NCBI GenBank assembly: GCA_036268075.1
Contig: DATAUV010000144.1
Span: 1-64,000, forward strand
DNA: 64,000 nt
Direction: 5' to 3'
Source of the DNA: DATARH01 sp036268075
GTDB lineage: Bacteria > Pseudomonadota > Alphaproteobacteria > ATCC43930 > CGMCC-115725
The notes under the pieces were generated by a model. That model was not told the DNA's origin, did not search any database, and worked only from the letters and a program-made list of their open reading frames with translations. Shown here one piece after another: positions 36,386 through 44,037 of the stretch (position 1 is the stretch's first letter; every line of letters starts with the position of its first letter). The position numbers and the translations under genes are program-made.

Positions 36386-36480
36386 GGAAGAGTACCGCTC
36401 CCGGTGGGGCGCGCGGGCTTCAAACCCGTTGGAGGGCGCCCTGGCGTCTTCGGTAGGTTCGACTCCTGCCTCTTCCGCCA
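36386..36480 (+). tRNA. selC: tRNA-Sec (anticodon UCA)
   Basis: A 95-nt tRNA with encoded CCA, same length as E. coli tRNA-Sec and alignable along its whole length. Acceptor GGAAGAG (36386-36392) pairs CTCTTCC (36470-36476), then G73 and CCA. D-arm: 6-bp CGCTCC/GGGGCG with the short CGGT loop. Anticodon arm: GCGGG-CTTCAAA-CCCGT with UCA. Long variable arm: 8-bp GAGGGCGC/GCGTCTTC with loop CCTG. T-arm: GTAGG-TTCGACT-CCTGC. The 6-bp D-stem, UCA anticodon and long variable arm are specific for Sec. The acceptor branch seems to total 12 bp (7+5) rather than the 13 bp (8+5) of E. coli. It serves UGA decoding at 8710 and elsewhere in the genome. Confidence 0.95.
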
Positions 36481-36508
36481 TTCCCCTTCGTTCGCTCAGG
36501 CGGAAACC

Positions 36509-37477
36509 TCAGTTCGGCACCCAGGCCGCGGTCCTGATCTCGCCGAATTCGCGCGCGATCTTGCGCCAGGATGTGCCGGCGTCCTCGGTGACGTAGACCT
36601 CGCCGAAGAGGCTGAACGCGACGATGCGGTTGGCGTCGGCGGGGTGTGTGGCGAGGCCCCACATGGTGGCGTTGGGCTGGCTGGGGAGCGGCAGGGTCTC
36701 CCAGGTATCGCCGAAATCCGTGGTGCGGAGCACGTGCCCCTTTTCGCCCGTCGTGCCCTCGCCGCACCCGGCGAACAGCACGCCGGGCTCGTCGGCCTTG
36801 ACCGCGATCCCGCGGGCATAGGGCAGCGGCCATTTCTCGCGGATATCCAGGGATTCCCAGGTGTCGCCGAGATTGCTGCTGACAAACAGCTCGCGCGCCG
36901 TGCTGGCATAAAGACGCTTGGGCTCGGTCGGCGCGATCGCCACGGCGTGGATGTCGGGGTCGTACAAACCCGTCTTGAGCTGCGTCCAGGTGTCTCCTCC
37001 GTCCATGCTGCGGAAGACGCCGTCGATCTCGACGCCCGCCCAGACGATGCGGTGATCGTCGGGATCGACGACGAGGCCGGTCACGAAGGGTATGCCGATC
37101 GAGCATTTCGGGGCGATGTCGACAGCCAGCTTTTCCCACTGCCGCCCGCCGTCGCGCGAACGATACACCCCGGCCGGGCGGGTGCCGGCAAAGAGGGTTT
37201 CGGGATCGACCGGGTCGACGGCCAGCGACCAGATCGTCGGCAACGCCCCTTCATCGGCGAGGCGCTCCCACTGCGTGCCGCCGTCGTGGCTGACGAACAA
37301 CCCGGTATCGCCCGCCGCGAACACCGTTTGCGGCTCCTTGGGGTGGGCGACCAATGCCTGGATGCGGCTATTGAGCGGGAACGGGCTGCGGTGCCGCGTC
37401 CACGACCTGCCGGAATCCGGGCTGTGCCACACGCCCCAGCCGGCCGTTCCCAGACAGATGCTGTATCTCGCCGCCAT
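36509..37477 (-). CDS. BNR/Asp-box repeat beta-propeller protein (sialidase-like fold)
   Basis: A 322-residue propeller with at least six Asp-boxes of the S/T-x-D-x-G-x-x-W form: SPDSGRSWTRH, SHDGGTQWERL, SRDGGRQWEKL, SMDGGDTWTQL, SSNLGDTWESL, TTDFGDTWETL and TEDAGTSWRKI. Between them are AVDPVDPETLFAGT-like blade strands. No sialidase catalytic Arg triad or Tyr was identified and there is no signal peptide. Such proteins (Ycf48/VPS10-like) mostly bind other molecules. Its start is at ATG 37477; selC lies just beyond its 3' end on the other strand. Confidence 0.85.
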   Translation of the reverse strand: MAARYSICLGTAGWGVWHSPDSGRSWTRHRSPFPLNSRIQALVAHPKEPQTVFAAGDTGLFVSHDGGTQWERLADEGALPTIWSLAVDPVDPETLFAGTRPAGVYRSRDGGRQWEKLAVDIAPKCSIGIPFVTGLVVDPDDHRIVWAGVEIDGVFRSMDGGDTWTQLKTGLYDPDIHAVAIAPTEPKRLYASTARELFVSSNLGDTWESLDIREKWPLPYARGIAVKADEPGVLFAGCGEGTTGEKGHVLRTTDFGDTWETLPLPSQPNATMWGLATHPADANRIVAFSLFGEVYVTEDAGTSWRKIAREFGEIRTAAWVPN

Positions 37478-37529
37478 AGGCTGCCTCCCCTCGTCCCGGT
37501 CGGTGCGTCATCCCCGGATGCGGGAAATT

Positions 37530-37825
37530 GTACTGGTCCGGCGCGCGCGCAACAACTCGCGCAACAAACGGACCTGGCGCCGGCCGCTGTCCCGGCTCAC
37601 CCGGGTGATTGAGTCGAGCGAGGCGGTCGGTTCGTCGGCGGGGATGAGGCCGGGCTCCTGCACCAGCGCGCCGGCGATCGCGACGCGCTGCTGCTGGCCG
37701 CCGCAGAGGCCATGTCGAACTGTTCGAGCGCGGCGAGCGCCATCGCCTTGTCGTGGTCGGGCCACCAGCTCAGCATCGCCCGGTGCCTGCCCGTCTCGCC
37801 CGGTGCTTGGCAGCCCAACCGAGAC
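37530..37825 (-). pseudogene. Phosphonate-type ABC ATPase (PhnC-like), decayed fragment
   Basis: On the minus strand, RLGCQAPGETGRHRAM and DKAMALAALEQFDMA (37705-37825) resemble the middle of PhnC; a frameshift near 37703 is followed by LCGGQQQRVAIAGALVQEPG and ADEPTASLD (ABC signature and Walker B). Walker A and the C-terminus are absent, the residues normally between FDMA and the signature are lost, and no start codon fits. It is a relic of a phosphonate or phosphite importer gene filling the gap between the BNR-repeat gene and the SDR gene. Confidence 0.8.
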
Positions 37826-37939
37826 TCGCCGGCTACGCTTTCGTGGCGCTTCGGTGACGGGCGGGGGTCGCGCAAGTGCTCCTTCTCCAACCACGTGGAA
37901 TCGAGCGATACTCGCCACGGCATCGGCGGGAGCAGGGTG

Positions 37940-38692
37940 ATGGAGCTGAGAGGCGCGGTTGCGCTGGTGACGGGCGGGAATGGCGGGCTGGGGCAGCGCA
38001 TCTGCCACGCCCTCGCCCGCGAGGGCGTGCATGTCGCGGTGATGTACGCGCAGAGCCGCGACGAGGCCGAGGGCGTCGCCCGCGACCTCGCGTCGCGGCA
38101 TCAGATCAACGCGGCGGCCTTTGGCTGCGACATCACCGACGACGCGGCCGTCGCTGGCGTCGTCGACAGCGTGGTCAAGCGCTTTGGCCGGATCGACATC
38201 CTCGTCAACGACGCCGCCTACAACAAATCGGTCCAGTTCGCCGATCTCGACGGGCTGACGATGGAGGTGTGGGACACGATCCTCGCCGTCAACCTGACGG
38301 GGCCGTTCCGCCTCACGAAGGCGGTGGGGCCGGTGATGAAGGCGCAGGGAAGCGGCCGCGTCATCAACATCGCCTCCGTCGCGGGCGTCGGCCCGACCGG
38401 CTCGTCGATCGCCTATGCGGTGTCGAAGGCGGGGCTCATCCACCTGACGAAATGCATGGCGGTGGCGCTGGCCCCGCAGGTGCTGGTCAATTGCGTCGCG
38501 CCGGGGCTTCTCGAAGGCACTCGTGCGACCGCCAACCTCCGGCCCGAATTCATCGCGCAGGGTGCGGCGACCTCATTGCTCAAGAAGCCCGCCGACAAGG
38601 ACGATTGCGCCGATATGGTCGTCACGCTGTGCCGCACGGAGACGATGACCGGGCAGACGATGGTGATCGATTCGGGGCGTTATTTTCACTGA
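37940..38692 (+). CDS. SDR family oxidoreductase
   Basis: A 250-residue classical short-chain dehydrogenase: nucleotide motif VALVTGGNGGLGQRICHALA (TGxxxGxG), DITDD, ILVNDAAYNKS (NNAG variant NDAA), catalytic Ser in INIASVAGVG, and YxxxK in SIAYAVSKAGLIHLTK, then VNCVAPGLLEGTR. ATG 37940 has an upstream GGGAGCAGGG. Substrate unknown. It begins a plus-strand run SDR - deazaflavin reductase - SDR - VOC, likely one operon. Confidence 0.92.
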   Translation: MELRGAVALVTGGNGGLGQRICHALAREGVHVAVMYAQSRDEAEGVARDLASRHQINAAAFGCDITDDAAVAGVVDSVVKRFGRIDILVNDAAYNKSVQFADLDGLTMEVWDTILAVNLTGPFRLTKAVGPVMKAQGSGRVINIASVAGVGPTGSSIAYAVSKAGLIHLTKCMAVALAPQVLVNCVAPGLLEGTRATANLRPEFIAQGAATSLLKKPADKDDCADMVVTLCRTETMTGQTMVIDSGRYFH

Positions 38693-38721
38693 CCAGATGT
38701 TGTTACTGAGGAGCATGAGAC

Positions 38722-39183
38722 ATGGCTGACGCGAAGCTTGCGCCGAACCTGCCCGACTGGATGGTCGAGCACACCAACCGCTACCTCGCCAGCGGCGGCA
38801 CCGATGGGCATCTGTACAAGATCACCCAGCCGGACCGGCCCGAGCTGATCGTCCCGTCGCTGCTGCTGACGACGACCGGCCGCAAATCGGGCGAGAAGTT
38901 CATCTTTCCGCTGTTTTACGGCGAGGCCGGCGGCAGCTATCTGGTGATCGCGTCGAAAGGCGGCGCGCCGAAGCACCCGAACTGGTACCTGAACCTCGTC
39001 GCCAACCCCGAGGTCGAGGTGCAGGTCGGCACCAAGAAGATGAAGGCGCGGGCGCGCACCGTGACCGGGCCGGAGCGGGCCGGGCTGTGGGAAAAGGCGC
39101 TCGAATTCTGGCCGCCTTATGCCGACTACCAGACAAAGACCGACCGCGAGATCCCGGTGGTGCTGCTCGACCCGGTCGGCTGA
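38722..39183 (+). CDS. Nitroreductase family deazaflavin (F420)-dependent oxidoreductase, DDN-like
   Basis: A 153-residue split-barrel protein of the DDN/F420 type: APNLPDWMVEHTNRYLASGG, VPSLLLTTTGRKSGEKFIFP, LFYGEAGGSYLVIASKGGAP, KHPNWYLNLVANPEVEVQVG and WPPYADYQTKTDREIPVVLL are nearly the family consensus. TTTGRKSG and KHPNWYLNL contact F420 phosphate and ring in known members. It would use F420H2 to reduce an unsaturated substrate. Gene is 30 bp after the SDR gene and 12 bp before the next SDR. Confidence 0.92.
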   Translation: MADAKLAPNLPDWMVEHTNRYLASGGTDGHLYKITQPDRPELIVPSLLLTTTGRKSGEKFIFPLFYGEAGGSYLVIASKGGAPKHPNWYLNLVANPEVEVQVGTKKMKARARTVTGPERAGLWEKALEFWPPYADYQTKTDREIPVVLLDPVG

Positions 39184-39194
39184 GGGCGGCGCGG

Positions 39195-40031
39195 ATGATC
39201 GACCTGTCGGGCAAGACCGCGATCGTCACCGGCGCCGCGTCGGGGATCGGCCTCGGCATCGCCACCGCGCTCGCCGAGGCGGGCGCCAACGTGGTGATGG
39301 CCGATATCCAGAAGGACGCGGTCGAAGCGGCGGCGCACGGGCTCTCCGGTACCAACAAGCAGGTGATGCCGGTGCGGATCGACGTGACGCAGGAGGAATC
39401 CGTGCTGAACGCGCTCGCCGAGGCCGAGCGCAACTACGGCAAGCTGCACATCGCCTGCAACAACGCCGGGGTGCCGATGCACGGCGTGGGCCTCACCGAA
39501 TTGTCGCCCGCCGACTGGCAATTCGTGATCGGCGTCAACATGTGGGGGATCATCCACGGCATCCGCCATTTCGTTCCGGCGATCCTCAGGCACGGCGAGG
39601 AAGGGCACGTCGTCAACACCGCCTCGGTCGCCGGCTTCCAGAACCGCCGCGGCACCAATCAGGGTCCCTACTCGATGAGCAAGTACGCGGCGCTGTCGTT
39701 GTCGGAGGCGCTGGAGCACGAGCTTGAGGGTACCAAGGTGGGCGTTTCGGTGCTGTGCCCCGGACCGATCAACACCAACATCGCCCGCGGCGCCCGCAAC
39801 CGTCCGGACCATATGGGCGGGCCGCAGGTGCGGGCGACCGACGAACAGGTGCTGGCGGAGCGCCTGGCGACGACCGGGCTCGACCCAAAGATCGTCGGCG
39901 AGCGCGTCGTCGACGCGATCCGCACCAACACGTTCTACGCCTTTGTCGGCGCGGTCCCGGCCGATGTGATCCGCGGCCGCCACCGCCGCATCGAGGACGC
40001 GCTCAACAGCAAGTGGGTCACGCATTACTGA
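39195..40031 (+). CDS. SDR family oxidoreductase
   Basis: A 278-residue classical SDR: TAIVTGAASGIGLGIATALA, VMADIQKDA (Asp selecting NAD), LHIACNNAGVPMHGV, VVNTASVAGFQNR (Ser) and GPYSMSKYAALSLSEALEHE (YxxxK), then VSVLCPGPINTNIA. The C-terminal extension after residue 230 is typical of the larger SDRs of lipid and terpenoid catabolism. ATG 39195 chosen; the frame upstream is overlap with the DDN-like gene. Confidence 0.93.
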   Translation: MIDLSGKTAIVTGAASGIGLGIATALAEAGANVVMADIQKDAVEAAAHGLSGTNKQVMPVRIDVTQEESVLNALAEAERNYGKLHIACNNAGVPMHGVGLTELSPADWQFVIGVNMWGIIHGIRHFVPAILRHGEEGHVVNTASVAGFQNRRGTNQGPYSMSKYAALSLSEALEHELEGTKVGVSVLCPGPINTNIARGARNRPDHMGGPQVRATDEQVLAERLATTGLDPKIVGERVVDAIRTNTFYAFVGAVPADVIRGRHRRIEDALNSKWVTHY

Positions 40032-40041
40032 GGAGACCGAA

Positions 40042-40425
40042 ATGTCCGATGCCATCGACCCGAGGCCACCGGTCGCAATCGGCCATGTGCGCCTGCCGTG
40101 CAGCGATGTCGGCGCCGCCGCGCGCTGGCTCGAAACGGCGGGCCTCCGCCCGATCGTGACGATGGAAGGGCTCGCCGTGCTTGAGCTCCGCGGCGGCACG
40201 CATGTCGTCGTGCGGAAATCCGACCAGCCGGTCGCACCCGGCACTACCGCCCCGTTCGACCTGATGGTCGACGACGTCGATTCGAGCCACGGCGACTATG
40301 CGGAAAAGGGCCTATCCCCCTCGGAGATCATCCGCGGCCGCATCCACGACTCGTTCACGCTGCCCGGCCCCGACGGCTGGAGCTTTATCGTCAACTCCTC
40401 GCACGCGAGCGGAAAGGCGATTTAG
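40042..40425 (+). CDS. VOC-superfamily (glyoxalase-like) protein
   Basis: A 127-residue single-module VOC protein: VAIGHVRLPCSDVGAAARWL, ETAGLRPIVTMEGLAVLELR, GGTHVVVRK, PFDLMVDDVDSSHGDYAEKG and a final SFTLPGPDGWSFIVNSSHAS. The first His (GHVRL) and later acidic positions could bind metal. GAGGAGA precedes ATG 40042, 10 bp after the SDR stop, so it ends the operon. Substrate unknown. Confidence 0.85.
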   Translation: MSDAIDPRPPVAIGHVRLPCSDVGAAARWLETAGLRPIVTMEGLAVLELRGGTHVVVRKSDQPVAPGTTAPFDLMVDDVDSSHGDYAEKGLSPSEIIRGRIHDSFTLPGPDGWSFIVNSSHASGKAI

Positions 40426-40540
40426 GGGCCCCAATGTGAGGGTTGAATACAGGGATTAGAAAGCTAGCCATAGTCGCGTATATATATCGCATTCTCTCTT
40501 TAGTTGAATTCGTGCTATGCGGGCGGCCTCGGAGGTGGCT

Positions 40541-41974
40541 ATGGCCCGCGTCAAAAACCCGATACTGTTTTCAGCTTATTTTGGTATCAAAACCGCCAAT
40601 CTAGAAGCGGCGGGGCTAATTGATCCTTTCATTAATGTGGACGTCCCGCTCTTCATTGATCCTGTCCTTCTTGATAAGTCGTCCAACCAACGAATTAGCA
40701 GGCAGGGGATCGCGGCCTTTCGGGGCCATTTCACCAACTTCATCCGCCTTTTGGCTATCTCCGATCATGAGGGCGATGTCGCCTGGAGGGGGGCCCGTCG
40801 GCTTTTGGATCTGAGCGAGCCTCCTGAGAACGGGCTCGGCTTCGGGGGCAGCGGGCGATCCGGCAGCTCCCGTCCGGACAAAATTCGTGAAGCCATGATG
40901 CGGACGAGCAAAGAGATCATCCAGCTGGGAGCCAGCGATCCTGAAATGATCTCGCTCATGGGTTTTTTTGAGGAAGATGTCGGACCGGACACAATCAGCG
41001 ACTTCACTACAAGAGCCATAATTGATCAATTGGCCGAGATCACAGAGGAATTTTGTAAGAACAGCCAAATCCACATCAATCAATCTGACGTTGGGAGTGG
41101 CCGTCATTTTTTACCGATGTACCTTACAACCCGTCAGCGCAAAGCAATTGTCCTCGTGCCCCGCGACATCGTTCGTGATTTGCCTATCGCCAAGGACTGG
41201 TCAGGAATAGAAGTGGCTGCTCTTGAGAATAGCCGCATCCGTGATCGAGTGAACAGGTATCTGGCCGGGATCGTGCAACCCACCATAGCTGAACGAAAAT
41301 CCGCTTTGCGCGCGGCCGCGATGGGATCGGCAAAAGATTTTGAATTTTTTCTCGCGTCTGTGAAGGAACACACGAGAAGCTATGATCCAAATCTCGATGC
41401 GTTAGGTTATTATCGTTTAAAGTCTATTTTCGCAAATGGCTTCGAAGGATTGAAGAAAGAGACCGCTTACGACTTGGTGGCCGATCCAGAAGAAATTTTG
41501 CGACTTGTTATGGATACTTTGAAATTCTTTCGACATCATGTGGAAAATGGTAATCTATGGGAAGAATTATGGGTTGACAATAAACCCAAAAAGGAGAGAG
41601 CTGCGCAGCTTATATATTTCGCCATCGCTGATGCTTTTTGCAAAGCAAACAATGTCGACATATCGCCCGAGGCAAATATGGGAGGCGGCCCTGTAGATTT
41701 TAAATTCTCGAAAGGATATATAGCACGAGTTCTTGTTGAAATTAAGCGCTCAAGCGGCACCGTGGTGCATGGTTACGAGAAGCAATTGGAATTCTACAAG
41801 ACAGCTTCACGAACAGAATTCGCGATATTCGTGATCGTTGACTACGGTAATCTTCGAGATAAACTTGGCATCGTTAACAAGATTCGAGAAATGCGAATTC
41901 GAAATGGCGAAAAGGCCTCTGAAATTTTTGTAATTGACGCAACTCCGAAATCCTCTGCGAGCAAAAGACAATAA
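40541..41974 (+). CDS. Uncharacterised protein with PD-(D/E)XK nuclease-like C-terminus, low GC
   Basis: A 477-residue protein of no family I recognise. N-terminal part: ILFSAYFGIKTANLEAAGLI, DPFINVDVPLFIDPVLLDKS. The middle is helical with FLPMYLTTRQRKAIVLVPRD. Residues about 385-435 carry GGGPVDFKFSKGYIARVLVE, IKRSS and QLEFYKTASRTEFAIFVIVD, arranged as D-x(n)-E-x-K on adjacent strands, the catalytic arrangement of PD-(D/E)XK nucleases. ATG 40541 has CGGAGG upstream. Codon use (ATA, TTA, AAA, AAT) and visibly lower GC than all neighbours indicate recent transfer. A nuclease or defence role is inference; there is no helicase, methylase or integrase beside it. Confidence 0.75.
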   Translation: MARVKNPILFSAYFGIKTANLEAAGLIDPFINVDVPLFIDPVLLDKSSNQRISRQGIAAFRGHFTNFIRLLAISDHEGDVAWRGARRLLDLSEPPENGLGFGGSGRSGSSRPDKIREAMMRTSKEIIQLGASDPEMISLMGFFEEDVGPDTISDFTTRAIIDQLAEITEEFCKNSQIHINQSDVGSGRHFLPMYLTTRQRKAIVLVPRDIVRDLPIAKDWSGIEVAALENSRIRDRVNRYLAGIVQPTIAERKSALRAAAMGSAKDFEFFLASVKEHTRSYDPNLDALGYYRLKSIFANGFEGLKKETAYDLVADPEEILRLVMDTLKFFRHHVENGNLWEELWVDNKPKKERAAQLIYFAIADAFCKANNVDISPEANMGGGPVDFKFSKGYIARVLVEIKRSSGTVVHGYEKQLEFYKTASRTEFAIFVIVDYGNLRDKLGIVNKIREMRIRNGEKASEIFVIDATPKSSASKRQ

Positions 41975-41982
41975 TCTGGGTG

Positions 41983-43167
41983 TTAATACGGCTCCTTCAC
42001 GAAAATAAACGTCGTTCCCGTCACGATCGGGGCGCTAGCCCCCACGAACGACACATTGACGTCCTTCACCTGCCTTGAGCCGGCGCGGCCGGAGGCTTGG
42101 AGGGCGCCTTCGATGATGTGCCAGAGGCCGTGGATGCGGCCGGTGCCGAGGCTGCCGCCGAAGGTGTTGAGCGGGAGTTCGCCGTCCAGCTCGATGCGGC
42201 CGTCCTGGATGAAGTCGAGCGCCTCGCCCTCCTTGCAGAACCCGTAGCTTTCGAGGCCGTAGATCACCGAAGCGGAAAAACCGTCGTAGATCTGCGCGAC
42301 ATCGACATCCTTCGGCGCGAAGCCCGAGCGCTCCCAGGTCAGCTTGGCCGAGCTGCTGCCGCCCAGCATGTAGTCGCTGAGGCTGCCGATGCGGCCGGCG
42401 ACCTCGAAATGCAGCCGCTCGCCATAGCCGGCGAGATAGGCCGGGGTCGGCTTGAGGTCGCGGGCGCGGTCGGCCGTGGTCAGCACGATCGCGACGGCGC
42501 CCTGCACCGGGATGTCGCAATCGAATAGGCAGAACGGGTAGGCGACCATGCGCGAGGCGAAATAATCCTCGCGGGTGAGCGGCGTGCCGTGGAAATAGGC
42601 GTGCGGGTTGTGCTGGGTGTGCTTGCGCTGGGTAACCGCGAGCGTCGCCATCTTGTCGCGGGTCTGACCGTTCTTTTCGAGCCAGCGCGTATACGCCACC
42701 GCCATCCCCTGCCCCGGCCCGCCGAACCCATAAGGCGCGGTGAACTGGGTCGCGCCGGCCGCGTTGCCGCTCGGCAGGTTCTGGTAGGTACCGCGCGGGT
42801 TGTGCATCGCCCGCCAGACGACGGCGTATTTGCACACCCCGGCGAGGAGCGCATTGACCGCCTGCTGCACCGCGCCGCCGATATTCACCGAGCCGACCTG
42901 GATGTGCCAGGTCAGGTTGGGCAATTTCAGCATCGCCATCATGCAGTTGACCGAGACGACCGAAATCCCGTCGACCTCGGCATGGCCGGTCGCGGGCAGC
43001 TCGGGATAGGTCGCGAGCCCGTCGATATCGGCCATCTCAAGCCCGGAATCCGCGACCGCCTCCTTGACCGCGGTCAGCGCGTGCGCGGCGAGCGGCACGT
43101 CGGCTAGGCGGCTGACCTTGGAATAGCCGACGCCGCTGACGGCGATCTTGCAGCGATTTTCCCACAT
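41983..43167 (-). CDS. Thiolase-fold protein (lipid-transfer protein/SCP2-thiolase type)
   Basis: A 394-residue thiolase-superfamily protein: VSGVGYSKVSRL, AVADSGLEMADIDGLATYPE, VNIGGAVQQAVNALLAGVCK, YGFGGPGQGMAVAYTRWLEK, SFCLFDCDIPVQGAVAIVL-like sequence, DVAQIYDGFSASVIYGLESY, and GGSLGTGRIHGLWHIIEGAL. The usual nucleophile context of degradative thiolases is not evident. Members of this group pair with a DUF35 protein and act as acyl-CoA aldolases or thiolases in side-chain degradation. The DUF35 gene lies 97 bp upstream on the same strand. Confidence 0.88.
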   Translation of the reverse strand: MWENRCKIAVSGVGYSKVSRLADVPLAAHALTAVKEAVADSGLEMADIDGLATYPELPATGHAEVDGISVVSVNCMMAMLKLPNLTWHIQVGSVNIGGAVQQAVNALLAGVCKYAVVWRAMHNPRGTYQNLPSGNAAGATQFTAPYGFGGPGQGMAVAYTRWLEKNGQTRDKMATLAVTQRKHTQHNPHAYFHGTPLTREDYFASRMVAYPFCLFDCDIPVQGAVAIVLTTADRARDLKPTPAYLAGYGERLHFEVAGRIGSLSDYMLGGSSSAKLTWERSGFAPKDVDVAQIYDGFSASVIYGLESYGFCKEGEALDFIQDGRIELDGELPLNTFGGSLGTGRIHGLWHIIEGALQASGRAGSRQVKDVNVSFVGASAPIVTGTTFIFVKEPY

Positions 43168-43186
43168 GGGTTTCTCTCCGTAACCT

Positions 43187-43269
43187 CGTAGGGCGGAAAA
43201 GCGCAGCGCATTCCGCCGCGCTCGCCCGATAAACGAATGGCGGAATGCGCTTCGCTTTTCCGCCCTACG
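43187..43269. repeat. Intergenic palindrome (CGTAGGGCGGAAAAGCG type)
   Basis: A near-perfect inverted repeat: CGTAGGGCGGAAAAGCGCAG on the left and its complement GCGCTTCGCTTTTCCGCCCT on the right, with an inner TTCCGCC/GGCGGAA pair. The right arm supplies the stop codon and last bases of the DUF35 gene, so the element inserted at, or evolved with, that gene end. Confidence 0.82.
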
Positions 43270-43687
43270 CCAACTTGAACTGCGGCAGGGTGATGTCGTC
43301 GTTGAGCTTTTCGAACACCACCTCGACGCGCCGGCCGACCTTGGCCTCGGTGTATTCCGCGCCCAAGAGGTTGCCGGCCATCAGCGCGCCGGGGGCGTCG
43401 TCGAGTTCGACGATGATGCTGGCGTAGGGCACCGCCGAGGCGAAGCGCTTGTCGCCGGTGTGGTACATGATCGTATAGGCGTAAATCGCGCCCTGGCCGC
43501 GCACCGGCTCGAATTTGAGGTCGATCGAGACGCATTGGGTGCAGGTCGCGAAGGGCGGGTGCTGGAAATGCCCGCAGCTCTGGCAGCGCTGCAATTCCAG
43601 CGATTCCCGCTTTGCCGCCTCCCAGAACGGCCGGGTCCATTCGTTCGGCACCGGGACCGGCCGGGTGACCTCGCTCCAGTCGCTCAT
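43265..43687 (-). CDS. DUF35 OB-fold/zinc-ribbon protein (acyl-CoA-associated)
   Basis: A 140-residue DUF35 protein. Zinc ribbon: ELQRCQSCGHFQHPPFATCT, QCVSI (four Cys as CxxC...CxxC). OB-fold: GQGAIYAYTIMYHTGDKRFA, VPYASIIVELDDAPGALMAG, NLLGAEYTEAKVGRRVEVVF. ATG 43687 is chosen; the longer frame to 43858 would translate a palindromic repeat. It partners the thiolase encoded downstream, as in steroid and other side-chain degradation complexes. Confidence 0.92.
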   Translation of the reverse strand: MSDWSEVTRPVPVPNEWTRPFWEAAKRESLELQRCQSCGHFQHPPFATCTQCVSIDLKFEPVRGQGAIYAYTIMYHTGDKRFASAVPYASIIVELDDAPGALMAGNLLGAEYTEAKVGRRVEVVFEKLNDDITLPQFKLA

Positions 43688-43762
43688 TCGATTTCCTCCG
43701 CCATTTTCCCAGGGCCGCGTTGCGGGCAGTGTAGAGCAAGTTTCGCTGGCATTGAATTCGCC

Positions 43763-43851
43763 CGTCATTGCGAGCGTCGCGAAGCAGTCTCGTACCGCAG
43801 GAGACTCCCCGGCACGAGATTGCCGCGTCGCCTTCGGCTCCTCGCAATGAC
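43763..43851. repeat. Intergenic palindrome, GTCATTGCGAG family, copy 1
   Basis: Begins CGTCATTGCGAGCGTCGCGA and ends CGGCTCCTCGCAATGAC, its inverse, around a centre containing CTCGTACCGCAGGAG and GATTGCCGCGTCGCC. Further copies are at 48368 and 51161. It lies in the 350-bp gap between the DUF35 gene and the divergent CoA-transferase gene. Confidence 0.82.
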
Positions 43852-43929
43852 AATGCAAATCGGAGAGGGAGCAAATCCTCTCGGTCGACGGCGGCCGGTG
43901 ATTTGGTCAAACTGACGGCTACCGTTAGC

Positions 43930-44006
43930 CGTCACCCCCGCGCAGGCGGGGGTCCAGGGGCGAGTGACAGAGGTGCCGCTGGGTTCCGCTTTCGCGGGAA
44001 CGACGA
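43930..44006. repeat. Intergenic palindromic repeat, CGTCA-CCGG family, copy 4
   Basis: Left arm CGTCACCCCCGCGCAGGCGG, right arm CCGCTTTCGCGGGAACGACG. It sits about 30 bp upstream of the CoA-transferase start; the CoA-transferase reading frame happens to be open through it. Confidence 0.78.
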
Positions 44007-44037
44007 GTTAGAGATGGGCTTTATGGGGAGATTCGGG

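Noticed and set aside
40426..41974. The AT-rich gene as part of a prophage or integrative element
   Set aside because: No integrase, flanking direct repeats or tRNA junction was found next to it; selC is 4 kb away with normal genes between.
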